From a virus, in the IMG/VR virus record IMGVR_UViG_3300046808_001241, positions 1 to 64,000 of that record: a stretch of DNA of 64,000 nt, one strand, 5' to 3'. This document shows positions 1 through 6,351 of the stretch, piece by piece. Below the pieces are notes generated by a model, which was not told where the DNA came from, searched no databases, and saw only the letters and a program-made list of their open reading frames with translations. The translations under genes were made by a program, and so were the position numbers. Every line of letters begins with the position of its first letter. Within the stretch, counting starts at the first letter, position 1.

Positions 1-32
1 AGAACAACCTCCTCTAATAGAAAGAATTGTAT

Positions 33-188
33 ATGAAAGTAAATAGCCTAATCCTCCTAGCACTAATGCTTCCACTCGTTGGCTGTTCGACTGTTGATCA
101 AGCCAAGAAGGATTTCAAGAACTTTAAAGCCACTGTCCAATACAATGCAAAGGTCAAGCACTTTCCTGTAGTTGTTTTTAGGGATTGA
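33..188 (+). CDS. small lipoprotein
   Basis: A 51-residue protein beginning MKVNSLILLALMLPLVGC. A hydrophobic signal ends in a lipobox (LVGC, Cys18), so it should be a signal-peptidase-II lipoprotein with a mature part of about 34 residues. Its CSTV..A..DF pattern recurs in the protein at 3472-3618, so the two are paralogs. The TGA stop lies inside the -35 hexamer of the next promoter. Function unknown. Confidence 0.75.
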   Translation: MKVNSLILLALMLPLVGCSTVDQAKKDFKNFKATVQYNAKVKHFPVVVFRD

Positions 189-213
189 CCTGTCCAACCC
201 TCAACCCTATACT
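185..213 (+). promoter_or_regulatory. sigma70-like promoter, TTGACCTGTCC class
   Basis: -35 TTGACC, 17-bp spacer beginning TGTCC, -10 TATACT; 10 nt to the ATG at 224. Confidence 0.75.
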
Positions 214-223
214 CAATACTGTT

Positions 224-403
224 ATGAATAAAACAACTACATACACAATCCAAGAACTTCTTAACAAGTACCCAGCTAATAAAGAGCTGAAAACTCTTGA
301 TTGGTCTAAGGATAAAGACGATCTTGAATTTGATATCAGTTCAATAATTGGTGGAGATTGGATTGTCGATCGTCAGAACAACACTGTCACAAATCTTCAT
401 TGA
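224..403 (+). CDS. small hypothetical protein
   Basis: A 59-residue acidic soluble protein (MNKTTTYTIQELL...). The start was chosen because it follows the promoter by 10 nt; no ribosome binding site is visible. No family recognised. Confidence 0.7.
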   Translation: MNKTTTYTIQELLNKYPANKELKTLDWSKDKDDLEFDISSIIGGDWIVDRQNNTVTNLH

Positions 404-428
404 CCTGTCCAACAACAATCTCTAGAAT
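400..428 (+). promoter_or_regulatory. sigma70-like promoter, TTGACCTGTCC class
   Basis: -35 TTGACC, 17-bp spacer, -10 TAGAAT; 7 nt to the ATG at 436, which places the expected transcription start on the start codon. Confidence 0.8.
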
Positions 429-435
429 TAAAACC

Positions 436-618
436 ATGAAAGAACACGAACTTGTAAACTATTTGATTGAAGTCCTGGATTGGGCTTCGAATGAAGACAA
501 TATGGTCGTTGGTGTGGATACTTTTGAGAGTGCAGGACTTATGACTAACAACGAAGGTCTTGTAATCAAGATGAAGACTGGAGAAGTCTTTCAGCTGACG
601 GTCAAACAATCCCGTTGA
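436..618 (+). CDS. small hypothetical protein
   Basis: A 60-residue soluble protein (MKEHELVNYLIEVLDW...). Start set by the promoter 7 nt upstream. TGA stop overlaps the next -35 box. No family recognised. Confidence 0.7.
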   Translation: MKEHELVNYLIEVLDWASNEDNMVVGVDTFESAGLMTNNEGLVIKMKTGEVFQLTVKQSR

Positions 619-643
619 CCTGTCCAACCCAAACTCCGATAGT
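615..643 (+). promoter_or_regulatory. sigma70-like promoter, TTGACCTGTCC class
   Basis: -35 TTGACC, 17-bp spacer, weak -10 GATAGT; 9 nt to ATG 653 through the recurring ACTGTT trailer. Confidence 0.7.
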
Positions 644-652
644 AATACTGTT

Positions 653-913
653 ATGAACAACTACTACACTGACTACTCCAATATTGATCTCAACAGCGGA
701 TATCAAAAGGATTTGAACATCATTGATCCTCTTTCGTTTGCAGATCTTCTTTTAGAGATCAATTGCAACATTCCAAAGATCAACGAGCAGACCGTTCGTC
801 GTCAGTTCGAAGAAGATCTACAACGTACGATCGATTCTGCTCGAGAAGTCTTTGAAGCTAACTTGTCAAACATCGTCAAGCATGCAAACGACTATCGCAA
901 AGAATTAGTTTGA
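653..913 (+). CDS. small hypothetical protein
   Basis: 86 residues, with a C-terminal half predicted helical (FEEDLQRTIDSAREVFEANL). Single-gene unit between two TTGACC promoters; stop inside the following -35. Function unknown. Confidence 0.7.
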   Translation: MNNYYTDYSNIDLNSGYQKDLNIIDPLSFADLLLEINCNIPKINEQTVRRQFEEDLQRTIDSAREVFEANLSNIVKHANDYRKELV

Positions 914-938
914 CCTGTCCAATCTAAATCTCTACAAT
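910..938 (+). promoter_or_regulatory. sigma70-like promoter, TTGACCTGTCC class
   Basis: -35 TTGACC, 17-bp spacer, -10 TACAAT, 7 nt to ATG 946. The clearest member of the class; the predicted mRNA starts at or beside the start codon. Confidence 0.85.
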
Positions 939-945
939 CTTTCTC

Positions 946-1305
946 ATGATCAAATCGACACAAAAACACACAATTACCGTCAATGCAACAGATCTCAAAA
1001 AGAATCTGTGTGCTTCCTATCTGCAACTGCTTCAAGATGAACTGGATGCAAAGGAGATTGACTTCGAGTATTTCAAAATGGATCTCGATCGTTTCCAAGA
1101 CGAGCTGGATTCTGTTGTGAAGAGCGGGTTTGCACAATCGTTTCGCGACGGAAATACTATGATTTTATTGAACGGTGAAGACTTCGAATTCGTCGAGAAC
1201 TGGTTCGATAAGAACAAGAACCTCTCCGAAGAGCTTGTTGTGCGTATCCTCGATGATGAAGGTAATCAGATGGAAGTAGTTCAGCACGTTGATCTAAGCT
1301 ACTAA
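946..1305 (+). CDS. hypothetical acidic protein
   Basis: 119 residues, rich in Asp/Glu, with a helical central part (LLQDELDAKEIDFEYFKMDL). Leaderless start predicted. No family recognised. Confidence 0.7.
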   Translation: MIKSTQKHTITVNATDLKKNLCASYLQLLQDELDAKEIDFEYFKMDLDRFQDELDSVVKSGFAQSFRDGNTMILLNGEDFEFVENWFDKNKNLSEELVVRILDDEGNQMEVVQHVDLSY

Positions 1306-1325
1306 GAGGTTGGGTCGCTAAAAAA

Positions 1326-1372
1326 GGGGAGCTGGCAAGAATGCCTGGCGGCCAGCTCCCCCCACGCGTGGG
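1326..1372 (+). terminator. strong GC-rich hairpin after gene 946-1305
   Basis: GGGGAGCTGGC (1326-1336) pairs with GCCAGCTCCCC (1351-1361). The 3' arm runs into a 12-bp palindrome CCCACGCGTGGG (1361-1372), so two folds compete. There is no U-tract, so it may be an attenuator or mRNA-stabilising hairpin rather than a plain terminator. Confidence 0.45.
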
Positions 1373-1379
1373 ATTAATG

Positions 1380-1408
1380 TTGAGCAGTCCAGGCAAGTTG
1401 TTGAAGAT
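1380..1408 (+). promoter_or_regulatory. sigma70-like promoter, TTGAGCAGTCC variant
   Basis: -35 TTGAGC, 17-bp spacer starting AGTCC, -10 GAAGAT, 10 nt to ATG 1419. It decides the start of the RadA-like gene, because an upstream in-frame ATG at 1341 would sit in the hairpin loop. Confidence 0.65.
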
Positions 1409-1418
1409 TCTTTCTGTT

Positions 1419-2336
1419 ATGCAAGCTATTCAATCGAACAACACCACCAATAAAAACTTCACTCGTGTACGAGACGTTCAAGTTCCAGAGATCTTCTTTC
1501 GGAAGTTCAAGACTGGTATTGAAGATCTGGACGAAGCATTTGGTGGACAAGGATTTCTTCCTGGTTCTGTAATCACTCTTGCTGCTCCGGCTGGTGTTGG
1601 CAAGAGCTCGATTGCTTTGCAACTCCTTCAGTCATTGGAAGATATTGGTAAGAAGACTGCCTACATTTCTGGAGAAGAGACTTTGGAACAAGTTTCGTTT
1701 GCTGCTAAACGGTTGAGAGCTGAGTCTGTTCCTGTTGCCAATCTTGTTTATATTGAAGACATTGAAGAAGCTGTTGTTGAGTACGGCTTTAATTTTATTG
1801 TGTTGGATAGCTTTCCAACGATTGCAACTAAGCGGAAAGGAATGAGCTCCAGGGAGAAAGAAAGCTATGTTATTGGCAAGCTTGTTAATCTCGCAAAAGA
1901 ACGAGAGTGTTGCATGCTTATCATCCAACACTTTACGAAGAGTGGCAAATACAAAGGAGGTACGGAATTGATTCATGCTGCAGATGCTTTGTTCACTCTT
2001 GAGAAAAACCCTGACGATCACAATCTTAGAGATCTGATTTGTCACAAGAATCGTTTCGGTCAGTGCTCGTTCACTACCTTTCCTTTTGGGGCACAAGGAT
2101 ATACTTTCGAAGCCGTTGCTGCAGATAACAATCCAGAGCGCAAGTCTAGTGCAAAGAAAGAATCCAAAGCGGATCTCGTTCTTGACAGTCTTAGTGAACC
2201 AAAGAACGTTGCGCAAATTGTTCAAGAGACAGGCATTTCTGGACCATATCTTAACATGGTTCTTCGGCAGCTTGTTACAGAAGGCAAGATCAACAAAGAT
2301 GGTCGGGGAGCAGATGCACTGTACAAGAAGATCTGA
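1419..2336 (+). CDS. RadA/Sms-like RecA-fold ATPase with C-terminal winged helix
   Basis: A 305-residue P-loop ATPase of the RecA/RadA class. Visible motifs: Walker A APAGVGKSS (residues 56-64), Walker B FIVLDS (126-131) and the RadA signature KNRFG (210-214). RadA is a branch-migration motor in recombinational repair. The bacterial RadA N-terminal zinc finger and C-terminal Lon-like domain are both absent. Instead residues about 250-305 look like a winged-helix DNA-binding domain. It is far from the uvsX/uvsY block. I infer a role in recombination or replication restart; a KaiC-like or helicase-like ATPase is the alternative. Confidence 0.85.
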   Translation: MQAIQSNNTTNKNFTRVRDVQVPEIFFRKFKTGIEDLDEAFGGQGFLPGSVITLAAPAGVGKSSIALQLLQSLEDIGKKTAYISGEETLEQVSFAAKRLRAESVPVANLVYIEDIEEAVVEYGFNFIVLDSFPTIATKRKGMSSREKESYVIGKLVNLAKERECCMLIIQHFTKSGKYKGGTELIHAADALFTLEKNPDDHNLRDLICHKNRFGQCSFTTFPFGAQGYTFEAVAADNNPERKSSAKKESKADLVLDSLSEPKNVAQIVQETGISGPYLNMVLRQLVTEGKINKDGRGADALYKKI

Positions 2337-2357
2337 GTCGATATGCTCTTGAATCAT

Positions 2358-2391
2358 CAAAACGATTTTAAACGCATTCTAGAGCCAAGAA
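2358..2391 (+). repeat. 34-bp dispersed repeat, copy 1
   Basis: Matches 7281-7314 with two mismatches (core AAAACGATTTTAAACGCAT). Both copies follow a gene or terminator and precede a TTGACC promoter unit. The 3' part can pair with GGGCTCT near 2409. Function unknown. Confidence 0.7.
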
Positions 2392-2439
2392 TCAGTGGAT
2401 ATGTGCACGGGCTCTGAAGCATTCTTTGAAAGATAATTG

Positions 2440-2468
2440 TTGAGCTGTCCAGGATCTGTCTCGAGAAT
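2440..2468 (+). promoter_or_regulatory. sigma70-like promoter, TTGAGCTGTCC variant
   Basis: -35 TTGAGC, 17-bp spacer, -10 GAGAAT (or overlapping AATAAT); 10 nt to ATG 2479. Nearly identical to the promoters at 2946 and 3239. Confidence 0.65.
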
Positions 2469-2478
2469 AATAACTGTT

Positions 2479-2676
2479 ATGAACAACACCAATCACATCA
2501 TCAACGACTACTTGGAAGCACTAACCGAGCGAGCTGAAATGGCTGGAGACGATCGGTTAGCATATGCTATGGGCTTCCTGCTAGGATCCCTGAAGACTCT
2601 TGGCCTTCAAGGCTATGAGCTCGAAGTGCTTCAACGAGACACAGCTAACCTTCGCAACCTCATTGCTGGAAAGTAA
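2479..2676 (+). CDS. small helical hypothetical protein
   Basis: 65 residues, predicted mostly helical (INDYLEALTERAEMAGDDRL). First gene of a two-gene unit; the next start is 3 nt after the stop. Function unknown. Confidence 0.7.
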   Translation: MNNTNHIINDYLEALTERAEMAGDDRLAYAMGFLLGSLKTLGLQGYELEVLQRDTANLRNLIAGK

Positions 2677-2679
2677 TTT

Positions 2680-2949
2680 ATGACCACTCAACAAAACACT
2701 ATCAACCTTGTTCGATCGATCATGCGAGCAGGCGGCAAGACTCAAGTCTGGAACAACAAGTACGAAGACGGAGTCCGTACAGTGAAGTGCTACAGGGACA
2801 AAGACACATGCAAGGACTTACAACTCAAGGACATCATTGTTCAGACTCTTGGAGACTTGCACATTGATCATAAGATCAATTTCACATTGCCTTCAGGTGG
2901 TCCTTTCAATCCAGGCACGGGAGGATTTATTGTCAGGCTTCCTGCTTGA
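2680..2949 (+). CDS. hypothetical protein
   Basis: 89-residue soluble protein with charged N-terminal half and a Gly/Pro-rich C-terminus (PSGGPFNPGTGGF). Probably co-transcribed with 2479-2676. TGA stop lies inside the next -35. Confidence 0.7.
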   Translation: MTTQQNTINLVRSIMRAGGKTQVWNNKYEDGVRTVKCYRDKDTCKDLQLKDIIVQTLGDLHIDHKINFTLPSGGPFNPGTGGFIVRLPA

Positions 2950-2974
2950 CCTGTCCGAGATCTGTCCCGAGAAT
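2946..2974 (+). promoter_or_regulatory. sigma70-like promoter, TTGACCTGTCC class
   Basis: -35 TTGACC, 17-bp spacer, -10 GAGAAT/AATAAT; 10 nt to ATG 2985. About 45 bp here are identical to those at 3239, a recent local duplication. Confidence 0.7.
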
Positions 2975-2984
2975 AATAACTGTT

Positions 2985-3242
2985 ATGAACGACTCCAAAT
3001 CACTAATCCAAGAAGGCAAAGAACTCGAACAAGAGCTGAAGGCTCTGCACAAGAGGCTCAAGGCTGAGACTAAAGAGCTGAAGAAGAGGTACAGGGCACA
3101 CGTTAAGAGTGTCGACAAGTTCTGTGACAAGAACCAAGAGGATACAGATCTCTGTCTCAAAGTAGGAGCTCCTTTCGATCGTTGTGAGAGTGCTCTTTAT
3201 TACATCCCAGAAGTCTTCGAAGGCTGGAATAGTTTTAATTGA
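2985..3242 (+). CDS. small coiled-coil protein
   Basis: 85 residues. Residues about 5-45 are a charged coiled coil (EGKELEQELKALHKRLKAE), followed by a Cys-containing tail. Function unknown. Confidence 0.7.
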   Translation: MNDSKSLIQEGKELEQELKALHKRLKAETKELKKRYRAHVKSVDKFCDKNQEDTDLCLKVGAPFDRCESALYYIPEVFEGWNSFN

Positions 3243-3267
3243 CCTGTCCGAGATCTGTCCCGAGAAT
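3239..3267 (+). promoter_or_regulatory. sigma70-like promoter, TTGACCTGTCC class
   Basis: Copy of the 2946 promoter; 10 nt to ATG 3278. The stop codon of the upstream gene is embedded in TTGACC. Confidence 0.7.
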
Positions 3268-3277
3268 AATAACTGTT

Positions 3278-3475
3278 ATGAACAACACTACCAAATTAGT
3301 CAAAATCCTCGAAGACGCTGGCAAATCGACCCACTACATCATTGGGAATTTGCAAGCAGTTCTGCAACTTCTCGAACGGGAATCTCCTGCTAATGCTAAG
3401 ATCCTCCAAGACTCTGTGAAGTATGCAGAGCAACTAATTCAAATGAACAAAGAAGAAGAAGCTAAACTCAAATGA
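3278..3475 (+). CDS. small helical hypothetical protein
   Basis: 65 residues, mostly helical, charged C-terminus. Its stop overlaps the start of the lipoprotein gene (ATGA), so the two are probably translationally coupled. Confidence 0.7.
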   Translation: MNNTTKLVKILEDAGKSTHYIIGNLQAVLQLLERESPANAKILQDSVKYAEQLIQMNKEEEAKLK

Positions 3476-3618
3476 AAAAACTGATCCTATTAACACTCCT
3501 CATCAGCTCTGCAACGGGATGCTCTACAGTAAAGCAAGCCCAGGCAGACTTCAGACACTTCCAAAATACAATCAAGTATCACCACAGCCAACCAGTAGTC
3601 CGCAACATTTACTTCTAA
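3472..3618 (+). CDS. small lipoprotein, paralog of 33-188
   Basis: 48 residues beginning MKKLILLTLLISSATGC, with a lipobox Cys at position 17 followed by STVKQAQADF. This matches the paralog at 33-188 in layout. Predicted lipid-anchored periplasmic peptide; role unknown. Confidence 0.75.
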   Translation: MKKLILLTLLISSATGCSTVKQAQADFRHFQNTIKYHHSQPVVRNIYF

Positions 3619-3619
3619 A

Positions 3620-3766
3620 ATGAAACAATACATCAACACCATCCTGTCATTCCTGTTCCCATTCCAAGAACTTAACAGCAAGGTTTCCGTCCTATCAGAA
3701 CAAAGTTGGCTAGAGAAGATTATGACATCTCCTCAAGTTAAAGACTATCTGTGGACTGCTAAATGA
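3620..3766 (+). CDS. small hypothetical protein
   Basis: 48 residues (MKQYINTILSFLFPFQEL...). Starts 1 nt after the lipoprotein stop and ends 7 nt before tRNA-Met. No family recognised. Confidence 0.6.
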   Translation: MKQYINTILSFLFPFQELNSKVSVLSEQSWLEKIMTSPQVKDYLWTAK

Positions 3767-3773
3767 TTTTTAA

Positions 3774-3846
3774 GGGCTTGTAGCTCAAAGGTTAGAGCGT
3801 GTTTCTCATAAAAACTTGGTTGGGGGTTCGAATCCCTCCAGGCCCA
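3774..3846 (+). tRNA. tRNA with anticodon CAT (Met, or Ile2 if modified)
   Basis: Acceptor GGGCTTG pairs with CAGGCCC allowing wobble. D arm TAGCTCAAAGGTTAGAGC, anticodon loop CTCATAA, T arm GGGGGTTCGAATCCCTCC. The 3' CCA is not encoded. Confidence 0.9.
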
Positions 3847-3850
3847 TTAA

Positions 3851-3895
3851 CTTCATAACACGTCTGATGCGTACGGAACGCATCTTTTCATAACA
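3851..3895 (+). promoter_or_regulatory. paired TTCATAACA elements around a terminator
   Basis: TTCATAACA at 3852-3860 and TTTCATAACA at 3886-3895 flank the hairpin at 3866-3884. The same element recurs at 6191, 6232, 7221 and 8632. Confidence 0.55.
3866..3888 (+). terminator. intrinsic terminator after tRNA-Met
   Basis: GATGCGT/ACGCATC stem (3866-3872/3878-3884), 5-nt loop, short T tract. Confidence 0.7.
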
Positions 3896-3903
3896 AAAGA
3901 GAA

Positions 3904-3935
3904 GAGCTGCTGGATCTAGACTGGCAGCTCTTTTT
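3904..3935 (+). terminator. second intrinsic terminator
   Basis: GAGCTGC/GCAGCTC stem (3904-3910/3924-3930) followed by TTTTT. Back-up to the terminator just upstream. Confidence 0.8.
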
Positions 3936-3939
3936 CTTG

Positions 3940-3968
3940 TTGTCTTGTCCTCAGCTCTTCTCGAAGGT
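3940..3968 (+). promoter_or_regulatory. sigma70-like promoter, TTGTCTTGTCC variant
   Basis: -35 TTGTCT, 17-bp spacer, weak -10 GAAGGT; 9 nt to ATG 3978. Confidence 0.55.
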
Positions 3969-3977
3969 ATTTGCATT

Positions 3978-4217
3978 ATGAAAAAGATCTACAAATACAA
4001 AAACCTCGGATATGCTCTTGCAGTCTTCTTCTATGTGGATCTGTCTGTGGCAGCCTTTGCGTACGTTGGCAAAGATGTTGTCAGAGACTATCAACTCAAA
4101 CGGGATGCAGAGAACATTCTGAACACTCCAGATCTCACTACTGGATTGGAAGAGCTTGAGCATGCCGTGCAGATGGACCTTGCCGACCTGGAGAAGACCT
4201 TCCAAAAGAATTCTTGA
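3978..4217 (+). CDS. small single-span membrane protein
   Basis: 79 residues. A basic N-terminus (MKKIYKYKNLGYAL) leads to one transmembrane helix at about residues 10-30, then a charged helical tail. The tail faces one side of the inner membrane. Function unknown. Confidence 0.7.
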   Translation: MKKIYKYKNLGYALAVFFYVDLSVAAFAYVGKDVVRDYQLKRDAENILNTPDLTTGLEELEHAVQMDLADLEKTFQKNS

Positions 4218-4242
4218 TCTGTCCTAAAAGAATCCTGAATAT
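4214..4242 (+). promoter_or_regulatory. sigma70-like promoter, TTGATCTGTCC variant
   Basis: -35 TTGATC, 17-bp spacer, -10 GAATAT (or overlapping TATAAA); 10 nt to ATG 4253. Confidence 0.65.
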
Positions 4243-4252
4243 AAAGACTGTT

Positions 4253-4468
4253 ATGGAAATCAAAAATCAAAGCCAGCTCCGAGAATTCTTTTGGGATGTT
4301 ATGTATCCTCGTTATACGCCAAAGAGGTTTTCCTCTTCTAAAAAATTCTATAGACAGAACGACTATTGTGCAGAGGTTCGAATGAACTGGGTTGACTTTG
4401 TCGATGTAATGCAACGAGAGGGACGAATCTCTGACAATCTAGCTCACACTGCTACTCTTCGAGCTTGA
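4253..4468 (+). CDS. small basic hypothetical protein
   Basis: 71 residues, rich in Arg/Tyr/Phe (RYTPKRFSSSKKFYRQND). Start set by the promoter. No family recognised. Confidence 0.65.
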   Translation: MEIKNQSQLREFFWDVMYPRYTPKRFSSSKKFYRQNDYCAEVRMNWVDFVDVMQREGRISDNLAHTATLRA

Positions 4469-4493
4469 CCTGTCCACCAACACTCTCTAAGAT
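4465..4493 (+). promoter_or_regulatory. sigma70-like promoter, TTGACCTGTCC class
   Basis: -35 TTGACC, 17-bp spacer, -10 TAAGAT; 10 nt to ATG 4504. Confidence 0.75.
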
Positions 4494-4503
4494 TATTACC
4501 GTT

Positions 4504-4707
4504 ATGAATACAACAACCCAACAATTCAATCGATCGTTTGTAGACAAGCTGAAAGGAAAAGGCTCGAAGTGGCTTACAGAGAGCATCCAAGTCGAAGAGC
4601 GCATGCTTAAGTTCTGCCCAGAGAGCGAACTTCCCAAGTACGAGCTTTACATTCAGGTCATGAAAAAAGCTCTCAATGAGCTTGACCTGTCCACAGCTGC
4701 TGCCTAA
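4504..4707 (+). CDS. small hypothetical protein
   Basis: 67 residues. Its last codons (LDLSTAAA) are spelled by the downstream promoter, and its TAA stop is part of that promoter's -10 TAAGAT. Function unknown. Confidence 0.65.
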   Translation: MNTTTQQFNRSFVDKLKGKGSKWLTESIQVEERMLKFCPESELPKYELYIQVMKKALNELDLSTAAA

Positions 4708-4710
4708 GAT
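4682..4710 (+). promoter_or_regulatory. sigma70-like promoter inside the end of a gene
   Basis: -35 TTGACC, 17-bp spacer, -10 TAAGAT, 7 nt to ATG 4718. Entirely within the coding end of 4504-4707. Confidence 0.75.
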
Positions 4711-4717
4711 TATCAAC

Positions 4718-4879
4718 ATGGACAAAGAAGTAAATCAAGCAGACTATCTTTTGCACGACTTGATTATCCCTACTGTTAATGAACACTTCAATGAAGACGA
4801 TCACTACGGAGTGTCTCGAATTGAAGACGATCGCAAAGAAGAAGATAGTCAACAAATGAACTTTTGGGGGAAGTGGTAG
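4718..4879 (+). CDS. small acidic hypothetical protein
   Basis: 53 residues, very acidic (HFNEDDHYGVSRIEDDRKEE). Leaderless start predicted. Function unknown. Confidence 0.6.
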   Translation: MDKEVNQADYLLHDLIIPTVNEHFNEDDHYGVSRIEDDRKEEDSQQMNFWGKW

Positions 4880-4880
4880 A

Positions 4881-5078
4881 GTGAAAGTTACCAGGAAGTC
4901 TTTGCTGACTGGTAGGCTGAATACCTTGGAGCTTGATATCACTCCGCAAGAAATGGAATGGTTCGAGCAAGGGGAAGCAAAGATCCAAGAGCTCTGGCCC
5001 CATCTTACTCCCGAACAACACGACTTTATTAAGACAGGTATAACAGAACAAGAAATCAATGAAAGGATTAAACAATAA
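4881..5078 (+). CDS. small hypothetical protein, GTG start
   Basis: 65 residues with a GTG start 1 nt after the preceding stop (start choice moderate). Helical and acidic C-terminus. Function unknown. Confidence 0.55.
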   Translation: MKVTRKSLLTGRLNTLELDITPQEMEWFEQGEAKIQELWPHLTPEQHDFIKTGITEQEINERIKQ

Positions 5079-5079
5079 C

Positions 5080-5274
5080 ATGACTGCACGAGACCATCAA
5101 TTTGAAGTAGGGACTTGCCTGGAAGAGATCAAGCAGTTCCAAGACCGAGTCCTGGATGTCTATGATCCCAAGGACCAGAAGAAGATTGCTTTGCTGAAGG
5201 AACTGGTCTCCTTGCAAGCAGAACTGGAAGAATTGGATAAAGAGTTCGAGAACTATATCAAAGAGAATTGTTGA
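5080..5274 (+). CDS. small coiled-coil protein
   Basis: 64 residues, predicted coiled coil over the C-terminal half (LLKELVSLQAELEELDKEFE). An upstream in-frame ATG at 5059 would overlap the previous gene. TGA stop is inside the next -35. Confidence 0.65.
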   Translation: MTARDHQFEVGTCLEEIKQFQDRVLDVYDPKDQKKIALLKELVSLQAELEELDKEFENYIKENC

Positions 5275-5299
5275 CCTCTCCAAAGAGATTGACGAAGGT
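5271..5299 (+). promoter_or_regulatory. sigma70-like promoter, TTGACCTCTCC variant
   Basis: -35 TTGACC, 17-bp spacer, poor -10 GAAGGT; 6 nt to ATG 5306. Confidence 0.6.
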
Positions 5300-5305
5300 T
5301 ATTAC

Positions 5306-5620
5306 ATGAACAAAATATCTTTGATCCTTCTGGCAGCAGTGGCGATGACTCTCCAGGCTTGTTCCACCGGTGGATCTTATCAAGTAGGTTACTCCCGTGG
5401 TTATGTAAACAACTATTCTCCAACACGTACCTATTACAATCCTTATAACTCTTACAATCCTTACCAAACCTATTCCGTTGGCCCTCAATACTATAAGACA
5501 CGCGTTCCTTACTTCGGCCAACAAGTTCGGAACTATACTGGAACCCCAATCGCGATGCCCTCTTATAGTCCTTGTGGACAGCAGAGGTCTTCAATGATCA
5601 TCCCCAACAGCTGGAACTAA
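5306..5620 (+). CDS. Tyr/Asn-rich lipoprotein
   Basis: 104 residues starting MNKISLILLAAVAMTLQAC. The lipobox (LQAC, Cys19) predicts lipid attachment. The mature part is low-complexity, with repeated YNPY/YNPYN units and many Tyr. Similar Tyr/Pro-rich short lipoproteins coat envelopes, but no family is recognised. Leaderless start predicted. Confidence 0.75.
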   Translation: MNKISLILLAAVAMTLQACSTGGSYQVGYSRGYVNNYSPTRTYYNPYNSYNPYQTYSVGPQYYKTRVPYFGQQVRNYTGTPIAMPSYSPCGQQRSSMIIPNSWN

Positions 5621-5628
5621 ACAACATA

Positions 5629-5790
5629 ATGAAATACGAAATCCTCAAAAATACTATCGGCGGTCTCATAATCTCTGCAACACTCATCGGAATGGCAATC
5701 CCAAAAGAATCCGGAATGCTTGATGTGGTACTCTTTGCAGCAATGATGACGACCTTCCTCTACGTCGTGCTGCCGACTCAAAAGAGTTGA
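5629..5790 (+). CDS. small membrane protein
   Basis: 53 residues with two hydrophobic segments (about 9-24 and 31-48). Probably co-transcribed with the lipoprotein 8 nt upstream. TGA stop inside the next -35. Confidence 0.65.
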   Translation: MKYEILKNTIGGLIISATLIGMAIPKESGMLDVVLFAAMMTTFLYVVLPTQKS

Positions 5791-5815
5791 CCTGTCCAAG
5801 AAGAATATAGATTAT
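5787..5815 (+). promoter_or_regulatory. sigma70-like promoter, TTGACCTGTCC class
   Basis: -35 TTGACC, 17-bp spacer, -10 GATTAT; 10 nt to ATG 5826. Confidence 0.75.
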
Positions 5816-5825
5816 AAAGACTGTT

Positions 5826-5993
5826 ATGAACGATCTATTCCTTAAAGCAATCGCACAAGACATTACCTTCGCAGCCCACGTGATGGCAAAGATTATGGGA
5901 GGACTTTTCCTCAGCCCTGACGCAATTGCCATCTGTGTGGTCTTCGGTCTTGGGTTCTTGGCCTTCTGGCTCAAAGCTAAATTGAACGCTTAA
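5826..5993 (+). CDS. small membrane protein
   Basis: 55 residues, starting MNDLFLKAIAQDI. An amphipathic N-terminal half is followed by a transmembrane helix (AIAICVVFGLGFLAFWL). Start fixed by the promoter. Function unknown. Confidence 0.65.
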   Translation: MNDLFLKAIAQDITFAAHVMAKIMGGLFLSPDAIAICVVFGLGFLAFWLKAKLNA

Positions 5994-5994
5994 T

Positions 5995-6198
5995 ATGACA
6001 ATCCCTGAACTGATTGCACAAACCAAGAACCAAGTCTCCCTGCTGCGGGCTCTAGTCGATAGTCACGCAAATGATATAAAGGACTATCCTAAAGGCAATT
6101 ACGATCTTGCTTCTCTAAGTCAGCTCGAGCATTGTTACAATACTTTGTTGACTCTGAACGATTTACTAGCTAAACCTATAACGGAAGAACTTTCATAA
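5995..6198 (+). CDS. small helical hypothetical protein
   Basis: 67 residues, soluble and helical. Starts 1 nt after the previous stop and is followed directly by terminator elements. Confidence 0.65.
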   Translation: MTIPELIAQTKNQVSLLRALVDSHANDIKDYPKGNYDLASLSQLEHCYNTLLTLNDLLAKPITEELS

Positions 6199-6241
6199 CA
6201 GACCCTCCGTGGCCAGGGAACAAGGCCACCTTTTCATAACT
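6191..6241 (+). promoter_or_regulatory. two TTTCATAAC elements flanking a hairpin
   Basis: TTTCATAACA at 6191-6200 (overlapping the end of the upstream gene) and TTTCATAACT at 6232-6241 bracket the hairpin at 6209-6229. Confidence 0.55.
6209..6234 (+). terminator. intrinsic terminator
   Basis: GTGGCC/GGCCAC stem (6209-6214/6224-6229), 9-nt loop, then C and TTTT running into a CATAAC element. Confidence 0.65.
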
Positions 6242-6278
6242 AGGACAGAGCTTCTGCCGAATCAAGCTCAAAAAGAAA

Positions 6279-6308
6279 GACTCAGAGATCAGACTCTGGG
6301 TCTTTTTT
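6279..6308 (+). terminator. intrinsic terminator
   Basis: 9-bp stem GACTCAGAG/CTCTGGGTC (6279-6287/6294-6302) followed by six T. Confidence 0.85.
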
Positions 6309-6315
6309 CTTTTTG

Positions 6316-6344
6316 TTGACATGTCCAACAACATAGCTGACTCT
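6316..6344 (+). promoter_or_regulatory. sigma70-like promoter, TTGACATGTCC class
   Basis: Consensus -35 TTGACA, 17-bp spacer, weak -10 GACTCT; 7 nt to ATG 6352. Confidence 0.65.
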
Positions 6345-6351
6345 ATTAAAG

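Noticed and set aside
1632-2360. 242-codon open frame on the minus strand
   Set aside because: Lies opposite the intact RadA-like gene, with no promoter or start signal; a shadow frame.
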